Notes: generated by a model not told the origin, from the sequence alone. Shown: positions 1-9,049, counted from the stretch's first letter. The stretch: 23,328 nt of DNA from an uncultured Acidimicrobiaceae bacterium (GCA_903919215.1 CAIXHI010000256.1:1-23328), one strand, 5' to 3'. Program-made: numbers and translations.

Positions 1-1
1 C

Positions 2-1051
2 ACCGCCGGCAAGACGTACTTCAACACCACCCCACTCGGGCGGGCGGTCACCGGCACACTGCTGGTCACGGCGATGCACGAGGACGGCGTCGACATCTGG
101 GGCGACGGCAGCACCTACAAGGGCAACGACATCGAGCGCTTTTACCGCTACGGGCTGTTGGTGAACCCGAAGCTGCGCATCTACAAGCCGTGGCTCGACC
201 ACGACTTCGTCACCGAGCTGGGTGGCCGCACTGAGATGAGCGAGTTCCTCACCACCCGCAACCTGCCGTACCGCGCCAGCAAGGAGAAGGCGTACAGCAC
301 CGACGCCAACATCTGGGGCGCGACACACGAGGCCAAACTGCTCGAAGAACTCGGCACCAGCATGGACATCGTCGACCCGATCATGGGCGTCGCCCATTAC
401 CGCGACGAGGTGTCGGTCACTGCGGAAACCGTCAGCATCCGCTTCCACGAAGGTTGGCCCGTCGCGATCAACGGCCAGGAGTTCGCCACGCAGGTGGAGC
501 TGGTCGATGCGGCGAACGTCATCGGTGGTCGCCACGGCCTGGGCATGTGCGATCAGATCGAGAACCGCATCATCGAGGCCAAGAGCCGCGGCATCTACGA
601 AGCGCCGGGCTTGGCGCTGCTGCACATCGCCTACGAGCGTCTGATCACCGGTATCCACAATGAAGGCACGATCGAGAACTACCGCACGATGGGCCGCCGC
701 CTCGGCCGCTTGCTCTACGAAGGCCGCTGGTTCGACCCGCAGTCGCTGATGCTGCGCGAACCGCTGATGCGCTGGGTCGGCGCTGCCGTCACCGGCGAGG
801 TCACGCTGCGTCTACGCCGTGGCGACGACTACACGATCCTCGACACCACCAGCCCGAACCTCACGTACCACCCCGAGCGGTTGAGTATGGAGAAGGTGGA
901 GGATCAGGCGTTCGGCCCGCTCGACCGCATCGGTCAACTCACCATGCGCAACCTCGACATCGACGACAGCCGCGCCAAACTCGACGTCTACCGCAGCGCC
1001 GGCACCCTCGGCGCCGGTGGCCTCACCGCGCTCGACGGTCCCAAGCACTGA
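2..1051 (+). CDS. argG: Argininosuccinate synthase, C-terminal ~350 residues (5' end outside window)
   Basis: ArgG condenses citrulline and aspartate, using ATP, to form argininosuccinate in cytoplasmic arginine synthesis. The reading frame is open from base 2 and begins inside the protein. Visible family signatures are TAGKTYFNTTPLGRAVTGTL near the window edge, then GDGSTYKGNDIERFYRYG, RIYKPWLDHDF, and an EKAYSTDANIWGATHEA block typical of the substrate-binding and tetramerisation part. The spacing and wording match the longer E. coli-type ArgG (about 445 residues) rather than the shorter ~400-residue type. The stop TGA at 1049-1051 is 11 bp from the stop of the convergent peptidase gene. 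No terminator hairpin with a T-run is visible between them. Being cut by the window edge, its start and upstream control cannot be judged. Confidence 0.96.
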   Translation, partial: TAGKTYFNTTPLGRAVTGTLLVTAMHEDGVDIWGDGSTYKGNDIERFYRYGLLVNPKLRIYKPWLDHDFVTELGGRTEMSEFLTTRNLPYRASKEKAYSTDANIWGATHEAKLLEELGTSMDIVDPIMGVAHYRDEVSVTAETVSIRFHEGWPVAINGQEFATQVELVDAANVIGGRHGLGMCDQIENRIIEAKSRGIYEAPGLALLHIAYERLITGIHNEGTIENYRTMGRRLGRLLYEGRWFDPQSLMLREPLMRWVGAAVTGEVTLRLRRGDDYTILDTTSPNLTYHPERLSMEKVEDQAFGPLDRIGQLTMRNLDIDDSRAKLDVYRSAGTLGAGGLTALDGPKH

Positions 1052-1062
1052 GCTCAGTCGGC

Positions 1063-2157
1063 TCACAAGCGAGAGAGGATCGCCGCCAGCAGCTCGGCTC
1101 GCGGCAACAGCGTGTCGACCAGCACGTACTCCCGGTCGCTGTGCGCGCCTTCACCCACGGCACCTAGTCCGTCAAGCGTGGGGACGCCACGGGCGGCGGT
1201 GAAGTTGCCATCGCTGCCGCCGCCAACGCTGACACCGCGCACAGGCGCCAGACCGGCAGCGGCAGCCGCAGCAACGGCCACTGGGAACAACTCGGCCGAC
1301 GCTGTCGAGGGCATCGGCGGTCGGTTGAGACCCCCCAGCACCTCGATTCGGGCATCGGCAACCGACACCGTGAGGGCTGCGAACAATGCCTCCAGACGTT
1401 CCTTCTCGCCCGGCTGTTCGACGCGTACGTCGACCAGCACTCGTGCCAACTCAGGCACCACGTTCTCTGCCGTACCCGCAGCGGCCACGGTGGGCGTGAC
1501 AGTGGTGCCCTTTGTCTCGTCCGCAAATGTGATCACCTTCGTGACCAGTTCGGCCGCGGCCACCAGCGCGTTGATGCCCTTCTCCGGTTCCAGACCGGCG
1601 TGCGCCGCGCGGCCATGCACCAGCAGTTCGAACGTGCCGGTGCCCTTGCGTGCGGTCTTCAGCGCGCCGCCGTCGGCACTGGGCTCGAGCACCAGCACGC
1701 GGCCACATGCCAGGGCGCGCTCCTCGATCAGTTCCCGGCTGGTGGTGCTGCCCACTTCTTCGTCGCTGGTGATGAGAATCTCGATACCACTGCGATCGGC
1801 GAGCGAGGCCACACCATGCAGGGCCTGCACAATGCCCGCCTTCATGTCGAACACGCCCGGACCCTTCGCCCGCCCGTCCTCGATCGTGAACGGGCGCGCG
1901 GCGCACGAACCCACGGGGAACACCGTGTCGTGATGTCCGACGATGAGCACTCGCGGCGTCCCGCCACCCGACCAATGCACGTGCGGGCCGGCCGGGCCAT
2001 CGATGATCTGCGCCGCCGAGCCAAGTCGTTGCTCGATGAGACCTGCGAGTACGGACGCCGACCGCGTGAGCAGGGCCACGTCGAGCGACGGTGACTCGGT
2101 GTTCACCAACAGTTCCAGGTCGGCGAGCATCGCCTGCAGATCGATCACGCTTGCCAT
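1063..2157 (-). CDS. M20 family zinc metallopeptidase, glutamate carboxypeptidase (CPG2)-like
   Basis: This is a cytoplasmic-type M20A peptidase of about 364 residues. The family removes C-terminal glutamate or similar acyl amino acids using two zinc ions. From the ATG at 2157, the metal and catalytic motifs are GHHDTVFP (His75 ligand, Asp77), FDMKAG (Asp104, bridging), TSDEEVGS (Glu133 base, Glu134 ligand), LEPS (Glu158) and GEGAHSD (His339). The dimerisation-domain histidine motif GRAAHAG lies near residue 185. I prefer the start MASVIDLQ because homologues begin just before this point. An in-frame ATG at 2187 would add ten residues and would lie exactly back to back with the next gene's ATG. 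There is no signal peptide and no good Shine-Dalgarno at either start. The substrate cannot be read from sequence; ArgE/DapE-type activity is the main alternative. Confidence 0.9.
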   Translation of the reverse strand: MASVIDLQAMLADLELLVNTESPSLDVALLTRSASVLAGLIEQRLGSAAQIIDGPAGPHVHWSGGGTPRVLIVGHHDTVFPVGSCAARPFTIEDGRAKGPGVFDMKAGIVQALHGVASLADRSGIEILITSDEEVGSTTSRELIEERALACGRVLVLEPSADGGALKTARKGTGTFELLVHGRAAHAGLEPEKGINALVAAAELVTKVITFADETKGTTVTPTVAAAGTAENVVPELARVLVDVRVEQPGEKERLEALFAALTVSVADARIEVLGGLNRPPMPSTASAELFPVAVAAAAAAGLAPVRGVSVGGGSDGNFTAARGVPTLDGLGAVGEGAHSDREYVLVDTLLPRAELLAAILSRL

Positions 2158-2187
2158 TCTGGCCCGCGGAAGTGTGAGAATCGACAT

Positions 2188-4428
2188 ATGACGTCACGTC
2201 GCTTGCCCCTCGCCCTGGTCGCCGCCCTGTTACTGGCCGCTTGCAGCAGTAACGGATCTTCGTCACCCGACACGACGGTGGCGATCCCTGTCAGCACGGA
2301 TGTCGCCGTCGCTACGTCGTTCACCGTCCAGCCGGGTGTGCAACAGATCGCCGTGCTCGGCGCGAAGCCGGGTGCCGAGGTAAAGGTCACCGCCCCCGAC
2401 GGCACACTCACGGTCACCAACGTGGTCGACGCCAACGGAACCACGCTGTTCCGTGAGCTGACGGCTGGTGACGGCTGGGTGGTTGCATCGGGCACCGAGC
2501 ACTCAGGACCTATCACGGTGACCGGCCCCGACGACGTGCCCTCACCATCGCTCTACACCGAGCAGCAGACGCTGCTGCCCGCCGGTGGGTTCGGTTACAT
2601 CGTCACGCGCGATGGCACCACGCTGAGCGCCAACGTGATCCTTCCTGGACCTGTCGAGAAGGGTCCCTACCCCACCGTCGTCGAGTACAGCGGCTACCAG
2701 CCCAGCGACCCCGACAGCGCCGCCACCGCAGCGATCTACACGCTGCAGGGCTTCGCCTACGTCGGGGTCAACATGCGCGGCACCGGCTGCAGCGGAGGCT
2801 CGTACCGCTTCTTCGAGACCGCACAGTCGGTCGACGGCTACGACGTGATCGAGGCCGTCTCTGCGCAGCCGTGGGTGGCAGGCAACCAGGTTGGGATGGT
2901 GGGTATCAGCTACCCGGGCATCAGCCAACTGTTCGTCGCCGCCACGCAGCCACCCAGCCTGAACAGCATCACCCCGTTGTCCGTCATCGATGACAGTTAC
3001 CGCAGCACGCTGTACCCGGGCGGCATCCTCAACACCGGCTTCGCCGTCAACTGGACGCAACAACGTGTGGATGAATCCAAGCCGTACGGTCAGAAATGGA
3101 CCAAGACCCGCGCCGACGGCGGCGACACCCGCTGCGCCGACAACCAGCTGTTGCGTCTGCAGAACCCCGACCTCGTGCAGGAGATCCAGGACAACCCGTA
3201 CTACACCAATGCGCTGGGTGATTCGCTGGCGCCGGTGACATTCGTGAACAAGATCAAGGTGCCGGTGTTCCTGGCCGGCGCCTGGCAGGACGAGCAGACC
3301 GGTGGACACTTCCCGGCGATGGTCCCGGCCTTCACCGGATCGCCGCACGTCTACGTCACCTTGACCAACGGTCTGCACACCGAAGCACTCAGCCCGCCGA
3401 TCGCCGGGCGGTACTTCGAGTTCTTGCAGTTGTACGTTGCCAAGAAGGTGCCCGACCTCACGGCTGGCAACACGATCGCCCCGATCCTCGGCAACGCGAT
3501 CTGGGGCGTCGGCACCTTCGAGGCGTTCACCAACCGCTTCGCCGGCAAGACCTACGCCGAGGCGCTGTCGGCGTTCGAGAGCGAGAAGCCGGTCCGCGTG
3601 TTGTTCGAACAGGGTGGCAACGACAACTTCTCTGCCGGCACCCCCGAGCCGAACTTCACCGCCGAGTTCAGCGCCTGGCCGATCCCCGAGGCAGAAGCCC
3701 GCGTGTGGAACCTCGACGGCTGCGGCTGTCTCGTCTCGGACGGTTCTCCGCTCAACACACCCGGTGAGAGCAGCTACATCGCCGACCCGAAGGCACTGCC
3801 CGCCACGTTCTACACGGGCGACAGCAACGGTGTGTGGCGCGCCGATGTGAAGTACAACTGGCAACCACTGCCCGACGGCAAAGGTCTCGGGTTCATCACC
3901 CCCGCGCTCACCACCGACACCGTGGTCGTCGGGCCCGGCTCGGTCGACCTGTGGGTCAAGGCCTCTCTGAGCGACACCGACCTCGAGGTCACCATCAGTG
4001 AAGTGCGCCCCGACGGTACGGAGATCTACGTCCAAAGTGGCTGGCTGCGAGCGAGCCAGCGCAAGCTCGACGACGCTGCCAGCACCGAACTACGCCCGGT
4101 GCAAACGCACACCGAGGCCGATGCCGCCGACCTCCCTGCGGGCGAGTTCGTACCCGTACGCGTCGAGTTGTTCCCCTTCGCGCAACCGTTCCGCAAGGGC
4201 AGTCGCATCCGACTGACGATCCATGCCCCCGGCGACAACCGGGCCGTATGGGAGTTCCGCACGATCTCCGCGGGCGAAACCGTCACCATTGCCCACGACG
4301 CCGCTCACCCATCGCGACTCGTGCTGTCGGTCGTGCCGGTCACCATCACCGCACCGGCACCGCCCGCGTGTGGCGCACTCCGTGGTCAGCCGTGCCGCAC
4401 GTACGTGCCCGCCAGCAATGGCGGCTGA
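2188..4428 (+). CDS. Secreted lipoprotein hydrolase, CocE/NonD / X-Pro dipeptidyl-peptidase family
   Basis: The 746-residue product starts with a lipoprotein signal (hydrophobic run, then LLLAAC with Cys19 as the lipidation site), which fixes the start at 2188. A Ser/Thr-rich linker follows, then an alpha/beta-hydrolase domain from about residue 120. Family signatures are MRGTGCSGGSYRFFE and GMVGISYPGISQ, with the nucleophile Ser241 in GxSxxG. Asp368 in AGAWQDEQ and His397 in TNGLHTEA complete a plausible triad. The last ~200 residues (about 545-735) match the PepX C-terminal jelly-roll domain of cocaine-esterase and X-Pro peptidases. It should therefore be an extracellular, membrane-anchored esterase, amidase or peptidase; the exact substrate is unknown. 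It is divergent from the peptidase gene. The next gene may overlap its last 11 bases. Confidence 0.9.
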   Translation: MTSRRLPLALVAALLLAACSSNGSSSPDTTVAIPVSTDVAVATSFTVQPGVQQIAVLGAKPGAEVKVTAPDGTLTVTNVVDANGTTLFRELTAGDGWVVASGTEHSGPITVTGPDDVPSPSLYTEQQTLLPAGGFGYIVTRDGTTLSANVILPGPVEKGPYPTVVEYSGYQPSDPDSAATAAIYTLQGFAYVGVNMRGTGCSGGSYRFFETAQSVDGYDVIEAVSAQPWVAGNQVGMVGISYPGISQLFVAATQPPSLNSITPLSVIDDSYRSTLYPGGILNTGFAVNWTQQRVDESKPYGQKWTKTRADGGDTRCADNQLLRLQNPDLVQEIQDNPYYTNALGDSLAPVTFVNKIKVPVFLAGAWQDEQTGGHFPAMVPAFTGSPHVYVTLTNGLHTEALSPPIAGRYFEFLQLYVAKKVPDLTAGNTIAPILGNAIWGVGTFEAFTNRFAGKTYAEALSAFESEKPVRVLFEQGGNDNFSAGTPEPNFTAEFSAWPIPEAEARVWNLDGCGCLVSDGSPLNTPGESSYIADPKALPATFYTGDSNGVWRADVKYNWQPLPDGKGLGFITPALTTDTVVVGPGSVDLWVKASLSDTDLEVTISEVRPDGTEIYVQSGWLRASQRKLDDAASTELRPVQTHTEADAADLPAGEFVPVRVELFPFAQPFRKGSRIRLTIHAPGDNRAVWEFRTISAGETVTIAHDAAHPSRLVLSVVPVTITAPAPPACGALRGQPCRTYVPASNGG

Positions 4429-4492
4429 CGCTCACAGCAACTTCTCAGCAAAGCCAGAGCCTGCTCCCATGGGCGCGGCCGATGCTGACATC

Positions 4493-6505
4493 ATGACCAC
4501 GCTGGAAGCACCGCCGCTCGAACCTGAGACCCAATCAGGGGATCCGCGCTGGGTTCGCCCCTCCGTGGCGGCACTACTGATCGCTACTGGCGTGCTGTAT
4601 CTCTGGGGCCTCGGCGCGCAGGGGTGGGCCAACGACTTCTACTCGGCGGCGGTGCAGGCTGGCACGAAGAGTTGGAAGGCGTTCTTCTTCGGCTCCAGCG
4701 ACTCGGCCAACTTCATCACCGTCGACAAACCACCTGCCTCGCTGTGGGTGATGGAGATCTCGGCACGGATCTTCGGCGTGAACTCGTGGAGCATCCTGGT
4801 GCCCCAGGCGCTCGCAGGTGTCGCTGCCGTGGGCCTGCTGTACCTCACGATCAAGCGCTGGTTCGGTGCGGTCGCCGGTCTGATCGCCGGTGCTGCGATG
4901 GCGCTTACGCCGGTGGGCGTGCTGATGTTCCGCTACAACAACCCCGACGCGCTGCTCGTGCTGCTGATGGTCGCTGCGGCGTACGCCGTCACCCGAGCGA
5001 TCGAGGACGGGAAGACGAAGTGGCTCGTGTGGGCCGGCGTGTTCCTCGGCTTCGGCTTCCTCACCAAGATGCTGCAGGCCCTGATCGTGCTGCCGGTGTT
5101 CGCACTCGCATACCTTGTCGCCGGCCCACCGAAACTGGGCAAGCGCATGTGGCAACTGCTCATCGGTGGCGGCGCGCTGATCGTGGCCATGGGCTGGTGG
5201 ATCGCAGTCGTCGAACTGTGGCCCAAGGACAGCCGCCCGTACATCGGCGGCTCCACCGACAACAGTGTGCTCGACCTCGTGTTCGGCTACAACGGCTTCG
5301 GTCGCCTCACCGGTAACGAGACCGGCAGCGTCGTCGGCGGTGGCGGTCCGGGTCAGGCCGGAGCGTGGGGCCCCACCGGCTGGACCCGCATGTTCAACTC
5401 ATCGTGGGGTGGGCAGTCCTCGTGGCTGATTCCCGCCGCACTGCTGTTCGGCGCCGTCGGACTCGTCATCGCCGGACGTGCAGGACGGCTGGATCGAATG
5501 CGTGCCGCGATCATCATCTGGGGCGGCTGGCTGTTCGTCACCGGCGCTGTATTCAGCCTCGGTGAGGGCATCATCCACGAGTACTACTCGGTAGCTCTGG
5601 CCCCGGCCATCGGCGCCCTCGTGGGCATCGGCGTGACGATGATGTGGACCATCCGCCGCCTGTGGTGGTCGCGGGCGATCATGGCCAGTGCTGTGGTGTT
5701 GTCAGCATGGTGGGCCTACGTCCTACTGAACCGCACACCGGACTGGAACCCCTGGATCCGGATCGCGATCCTGGCTGCGGCCGGTATGGCGATTGTCGGT
5801 CTGGCGATCGGCCACGAGGCCACGGTGTGGGCGATGGGTGCCGCAGCGGTCGTCGGCTTGATCGGCCCGGCCGCCTACAGCCTCGAAACCGTTGCCAACG
5901 CGAGCAGCAACGGCGGAGCGATTCCCACCGCCGGCCCGATGGTGCCCGGCGCGCGCTTCGGCCCGGGTGGTCGCCCCGGCGGATTCCCCGGCTTGCCCGG
6001 CGTGACCGATGGCAACGGCCTGCCCAACTTCCCCGGCCTGCCCGACTTCCCCGGCCTGCCCGACTTCCCCGGCCTGCCCGACTTCCCCGGCCTGCCCGGC
6101 GTGCGCCCCGGAGGTGCGGGCGGGCCCGGCGGACTATTGAACGCCGGCGCTCCCAGTGCTGAGGTCGTGCAGTTCCTGAAGGACGGCAAGGCCGGCTACA
6201 CCTACGCGCTGGCCACCATCGGCGCCAACCGCGCCGCGGGCTATCAGTTGGCGACCGACGATCCGGTGATGGCGATCGGCGGGTTCAACGGCACCGACGA
6301 GTGGCCGACCCTCGCGGGTTTCCAGCAGATGGTCGCCAACGGAGCGATCCACTATTTCGTCGCGAGCGGCGGGATGGGCGGTCCTGGCGGCGGTAACAAC
6401 ACCTCCAGCACGTCCGGTCAGATCAGCAGTTGGGTGGCGGCGACGTTCCAGACCGTCACCGTCGGCAGCGAAACGTTCTACGACCTCACATCTCTGCTCC
6501 AATAG
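4493..6505 (+). CDS. Polytopic membrane glycosyltransferase, GT39/ArnT-like, YkcA/B type
   Basis: About 670 residues with many hydrophobic segments. The first membrane helix (SVAALLIATGVLYLWGLG) is followed by a loop containing WANDFYSAAVQAG and VDKPPASLW, which are GT-C (polyprenyl-phosphate-sugar dependent) features. Such enzymes move a sugar, often mannose, from a lipid carrier at the outer membrane face. After the helices, residues ~480-560 form a Gly/Pro-rich loop with the repeat FPGLPD. The C-terminal part (ALATIGANRAAGYQ, VMAIGGFNGTDEWPTLAGFQ) matches the extracellular tail of YkcB-like actinobacterial proteins. Start choice is weak. ATG codons at 4418 (overlapping the previous stop by 11 bases), 4469 and 4493 are all in frame and none has a clear Shine-Dalgarno; I use 4493. 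The frame opens at 4223, but starting there would lie inside the lipoprotein gene. Acceptor unknown. Confidence 0.87.
   Translation: MTTLEAPPLEPETQSGDPRWVRPSVAALLIATGVLYLWGLGAQGWANDFYSAAVQAGTKSWKAFFFGSSDSANFITVDKPPASLWVMEISARIFGVNSWSILVPQALAGVAAVGLLYLTIKRWFGAVAGLIAGAAMALTPVGVLMFRYNNPDALLVLLMVAAAYAVTRAIEDGKTKWLVWAGVFLGFGFLTKMLQALIVLPVFALAYLVAGPPKLGKRMWQLLIGGGALIVAMGWWIAVVELWPKDSRPYIGGSTDNSVLDLVFGYNGFGRLTGNETGSVVGGGGPGQAGAWGPTGWTRMFNSSWGGQSSWLIPAALLFGAVGLVIAGRAGRLDRMRAAIIIWGGWLFVTGAVFSLGEGIIHEYYSVALAPAIGALVGIGVTMMWTIRRLWWSRAIMASAVVLSAWWAYVLLNRTPDWNPWIRIAILAAAGMAIVGLAIGHEATVWAMGAAAVVGLIGPAAYSLETVANASSNGGAIPTAGPMVPGARFGPGGRPGGFPGLPGVTDGNGLPNFPGLPDFPGLPDFPGLPDFPGLPGVRPGGAGGPGGLLNAGAPSAEVVQFLKDGKAGYTYALATIGANRAAGYQLATDDPVMAIGGFNGTDEWPTLAGFQQMVANGAIHYFVASGGMGGPGGGNNTSSTSGQISSWVAATFQTVTVGSETFYDLTSLLQ
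6029..6100 (+). repeat. 18-bp in-frame tandem repeat (4 units) coding FPGLPD
   Basis: Four consecutive units of ttccccggcctgcccgac start at 6029, 6047, 6065 and 6083; the last ends in ggc instead of gac. A diverged extra unit sits at 5984-6001. They code a collagen-like FPGLPD repeat within the Gly/Pro-rich loop of the membrane glycosyltransferase. Near-perfect DNA identity between units suggests recent expansion and likely length variation between strains. Confidence 0.9.
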
Positions 6506-6509
6506 GGGT

Positions 6510-7331
6510 ATGAACCGTCGTGACGAACTCGCCGCATTCCTGCGGGCTCGTCGTGAGGCACTCCGGCCCGAGGACGTCGGTCTCCCACCTGGCCGCGGCC
6601 GACGCACACCCGGCCTGCGTCGGGAGGAAATCGCTCTCCTCGCCGGCGTCTCGGTCACGTGGTACACGTGGCTGGAACAGGGCCGCCCGATCAACGCCTC
6701 GACGGATGTGCTGGAGGCGCTGGCCCGCAGCCTGCGCCTCGACGAGGCAGGACGGCAGCACCTGTTGGCGCTGACCGCTCGCGAAAGCAGCGAGGTTGCA
6801 CCCGATGTCGAGGAAGCCCCCGACGCGCTGATCCGACTGATCGCCTCGATGAACCCAGCACCGGCGTATGTGTTGGGACCGCGGTGGGAGTTCCTCGCAT
6901 GGAACGAGGCCCAGGCCCGTCTGTATCCAATGATCGAGCGGCTGAACGGCGACGACTGCAACCTGCTGTGGGTGGTGTTCGCCGAGCCCGCGGCGCGCGA
7001 GTTGATCGTCGACTGGCCCGATCAGGCGCGACGGATCATGGCCGAGTTCCGCGCTGGCACGGCGGGGTTGCGCACCGACCCTCGGGTGGTGGCGCTCATT
7101 GAGCGGTTGCGCACCACCAGCCCCGAGTTTGCCGAGTGGTGGGCACAACAGGACGTCGCTCAGTTCCAGACACGTGTGCGCCGCTACCACCACGAGCGCG
7201 CCGGCGAACTGGCCTTCGAATACCAGCAGCTCACACCGAGCGAGTGGCCTGGGCTGAAGGTGGTCTGCCAGTTACCCCTGCCCGGCGACGACAGTGCTGA
7301 ACGACTGGCCGCCTGGCGTTCGATCGCCTAA
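6510..7331 (+). CDS. XRE-family transcriptional regulator with MmyB-like ligand-binding domain
   Basis: A 273-residue DNA-binding protein. Residues 4-80 contain the helix-turn-helix with the subfamily signature RRTPGLRREEIALLAGVS and TWYTWLEQGRPINAS. The remainder (about 105-270) matches the MmyB-like PAS-related domain, with PAYVLGPRWEFLAWNEAQ and the terminal LKVVCQLPLPG. Regulators of this group are common in actinobacteria and often control neighbouring genes, but the ligand is usually unknown. The ATG lies 4 bp after the glycosyltransferase stop, with aggggt directly before it as a close-spaced Shine-Dalgarno, so it is probably co-transcribed with that gene. No target operator could be assigned. 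Confidence 0.93.
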   Translation: MNRRDELAAFLRARREALRPEDVGLPPGRGRRTPGLRREEIALLAGVSVTWYTWLEQGRPINASTDVLEALARSLRLDEAGRQHLLALTARESSEVAPDVEEAPDALIRLIASMNPAPAYVLGPRWEFLAWNEAQARLYPMIERLNGDDCNLLWVVFAEPAARELIVDWPDQARRIMAEFRAGTAGLRTDPRVVALIERLRTTSPEFAEWWAQQDVAQFQTRVRRYHHERAGELAFEYQQLTPSEWPGLKVVCQLPLPGDDSAERLAAWRSIA

Positions 7332-7341
7332 ACGGCGGTTT

Positions 7342-7412
7342 CTGGGAAGAATCCGTCCCAAATCGGCGTCTGGGCACGATCAGACCCGGAATCCGGAACC
7401 GATCCTTCCCAG
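7342..7412. repeat. Widely spaced inverted repeat ahead of prfC
   Basis: The arm ctgggaagaatc (7342-7353) is complementary, with one mismatch, to gatccttcccag (7401-7412). The 47-bp loop is too long and there is no T-run, so it is a poor terminator. It could be two half-sites for a regulator, or chance. It occupies most of the 107-bp gap between the HTH gene and prfC. Confidence 0.35.
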
Positions 7413-7423
7413 GTCGCAAACGG

Positions 7424-7429
7424 TAGCCT
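7424..7429 (+). promoter_or_regulatory. Possible -10 element of a leaderless prfC promoter
   Basis: TAGCCT fits the actinobacterial TAnnnT -10 pattern and ends 9 bp before the prfC ATG at 7439, a distance suited to a leaderless or nearly leaderless transcript. There is no Shine-Dalgarno before this ATG (the bases are cggaacccc), which agrees with that reading. No convincing -35 element is seen. Confidence 0.3.
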
Positions 7430-7438
7430 CGGAACCCC

Positions 7439-9049
7439 ATGAACGCGGACGTGATTGCCGAGAGCCAGCAGCGACGTACGTTCGCGATCATTAGCCACCC
7501 CGACGCGGGTAAGACCACGCTCACCGAGAAGTTCCTGTTGTATTCGGGTGCCGTGCAGGTGGCCGGTGCGGTGCACGCACGTGAAGGCCGCCGCAGCGCG
7601 CGCAGCGACTGGATGGAACTCGAGCAGCAGCGCGGTATCTCCATCAGCAGCACCGTCATGCAGTTCCCGTACGGGGATTACATCATGAACCTGCTCGACA
7701 CCCCGGGTCACCGCGACTTCAGTGAGGACACGTACCGCGTGCTGTCCGCCGTCGACGCAGTGGTGATGGTGCTCGACGCGGCGAAAGGTATCGAGAGCCA
7801 GACGCTCAAGCTGTTCCAGGTCTGCCGTGCCCGCAACCTGCCAGTCATCACCTTCCTGAACAAGTACGACCGCCCGGGCCGCGACCCGCTGGAGTTGCTC
7901 GACGAGATCGAGCAGCAGATCAAACTCCGCCCCACCCCGGTCACCTGGCCGGTGGGCAGCGGCGAGGAGTTCCAGGGTCTGGTCGACCGCCGCAACGGCC
8001 GCTACACCCGCTTCACCCGTACCGCCCGCGGGGCGTCCGCCGCGCTGGAAGAAGAGTCGGACATGCAGGCCGCCGCAGCCGCTGCTGGCCCCGGCGAGGC
8101 GCGTGTGTGGAAGACCGCACTCGATGAGATCGGTCTGCTGGACGCCGTCGGCGCCGATCTCGACCTCGAGTCGTTCCTGGCCGGTGAGTCCACACCGCTG
8201 TTCGTCGGCTCGGCGCTCACCAACTTCGGTGTGCGCACCCTGCTCGACGCTGTGGTCGGCCTCGCTCCCCCGCCGTCACCGCGTATCGACAAGGCCGGCG
8301 AGCCGCACTCGTTGCAGGCGCCGTTCAGCGCGTTCGTGTTCAAGGTGCAGGCCAACATGGACCCATCGCACCGCGACCGCATCGCCTTCGCTCGCATCTG
8401 CTCGGGCCATTTCGAACGCGGTATGTCGGTCACGAACTCGCGCACTGGCCGCGACATGACCACCAAGTACGCCACCACCGCCTTCGGCCCCGACCGCGAG
8501 ACCGTCGAGGACGCCTATCCCGGTGATGTCGTCGGCCTGGTGAACGCCACCGGTGTGCTGCTCGGCGACACGTTGTTCGCGGCCGACGCCAGCGGCCAAC
8601 CGGTTGAGTTCCCACCGATTCCGCGCTTCGCCCCCGAGGTATTCGCCCGTGCTCGGCCGCTGGACAACGCCAAGTTCAAGCAGTTCCGCAAGGGGCTCGA
8701 ACAGCTCGATGAAGAGGGTGTCGTGCAGGTGTTGCGCGACCCCGACATGGGCGATGTCGAGAACGTGCTGGCCGCCGTCGGTGCGCTGCAGTTCGAGGTG
8801 TTCGCCTATCGGTTGGGCAGCGAGTTCGGTGCGCCCACCGAGATCGTCTCGGCTCCGTACCAGGCGATTCGCCTCACCGACAAGCAGTCGGCCGAACGTC
8901 TGCGCCAGATCGGTGGCATCCGCATCCTGGTGCGCGGCGACGGCGCCCTGTGTGCGCTGTTCGAGAACAAGTACCGCCTGCAGCGACTGATGAGCGACGA
9001 GCCCGAGCTGACCCTCGAGCCGATCATCGCCGACGCCAGCACGCTCTAA
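7439..9049 (+). CDS. prfC: Peptide chain release factor 3 (RF3)
   Basis: RF3 is the translational GTPase that removes RF1/RF2 from the ribosome after termination. The 536-residue length is typical. Residues 1-270 form the G domain: HPDAGKTT (P-loop, 20-27), the switch I region RGISISSTVM (65-74), DTPGHRDF (87-94) and NKYD (141-144). An RF3-type second beta domain (FVFKVQANMDPSHRDRIAF) and the C-terminal domain (QFRKGLEQLDEEGVVQV, GALQFEVFAYRL) follow, which separate it from EF-G and TypA. The start gives the usual short N-terminus before QRRTFAIISHPDAGKT. The TAA at 9047-9049 overlaps the TAG of the convergent DUF4202 gene (9046-9048). It appears intact. A possible leaderless promoter lies just upstream. 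Confidence 0.97.
   Translation: MNADVIAESQQRRTFAIISHPDAGKTTLTEKFLLYSGAVQVAGAVHAREGRRSARSDWMELEQQRGISISSTVMQFPYGDYIMNLLDTPGHRDFSEDTYRVLSAVDAVVMVLDAAKGIESQTLKLFQVCRARNLPVITFLNKYDRPGRDPLELLDEIEQQIKLRPTPVTWPVGSGEEFQGLVDRRNGRYTRFTRTARGASAALEEESDMQAAAAAAGPGEARVWKTALDEIGLLDAVGADLDLESFLAGESTPLFVGSALTNFGVRTLLDAVVGLAPPPSPRIDKAGEPHSLQAPFSAFVFKVQANMDPSHRDRIAFARICSGHFERGMSVTNSRTGRDMTTKYATTAFGPDRETVEDAYPGDVVGLVNATGVLLGDTLFAADASGQPVEFPPIPRFAPEVFARARPLDNAKFKQFRKGLEQLDEEGVVQVLRDPDMGDVENVLAAVGALQFEVFAYRLGSEFGAPTEIVSAPYQAIRLTDKQSAERLRQIGGIRILVRGDGALCALFENKYRLQRLMSDEPELTLEPIIADASTL

Noticed and set aside
1047..1058. 12-bp perfect palindrome ACTGAGCTCAGT at the argG stop
   Set aside because: There is no loop, no T-run and it is short; it could occur by chance and is not a convincing terminator.
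2185..2190. Back-to-back start codons (catatg) between the peptidase and the lipoprotein gene
   Set aside because: The peptidase more likely begins at 2157 from family alignment, so the coincidence is probably not functional.
2542..4035. 497-codon minus-strand frame opposite the esterase lipoprotein
   Set aside because: Shadow frame: no motif, low-complexity Val/Arg/Gly-rich composition, while the plus-strand protein has a full hydrolase signature.
4223..4417. Start of the glycosyltransferase at 4223
   Set aside because: This would place about 65 codons inside the esterase gene with Arg/Pro/His-rich, membrane-unlike sequence; starts at 4418-4493 are more likely.
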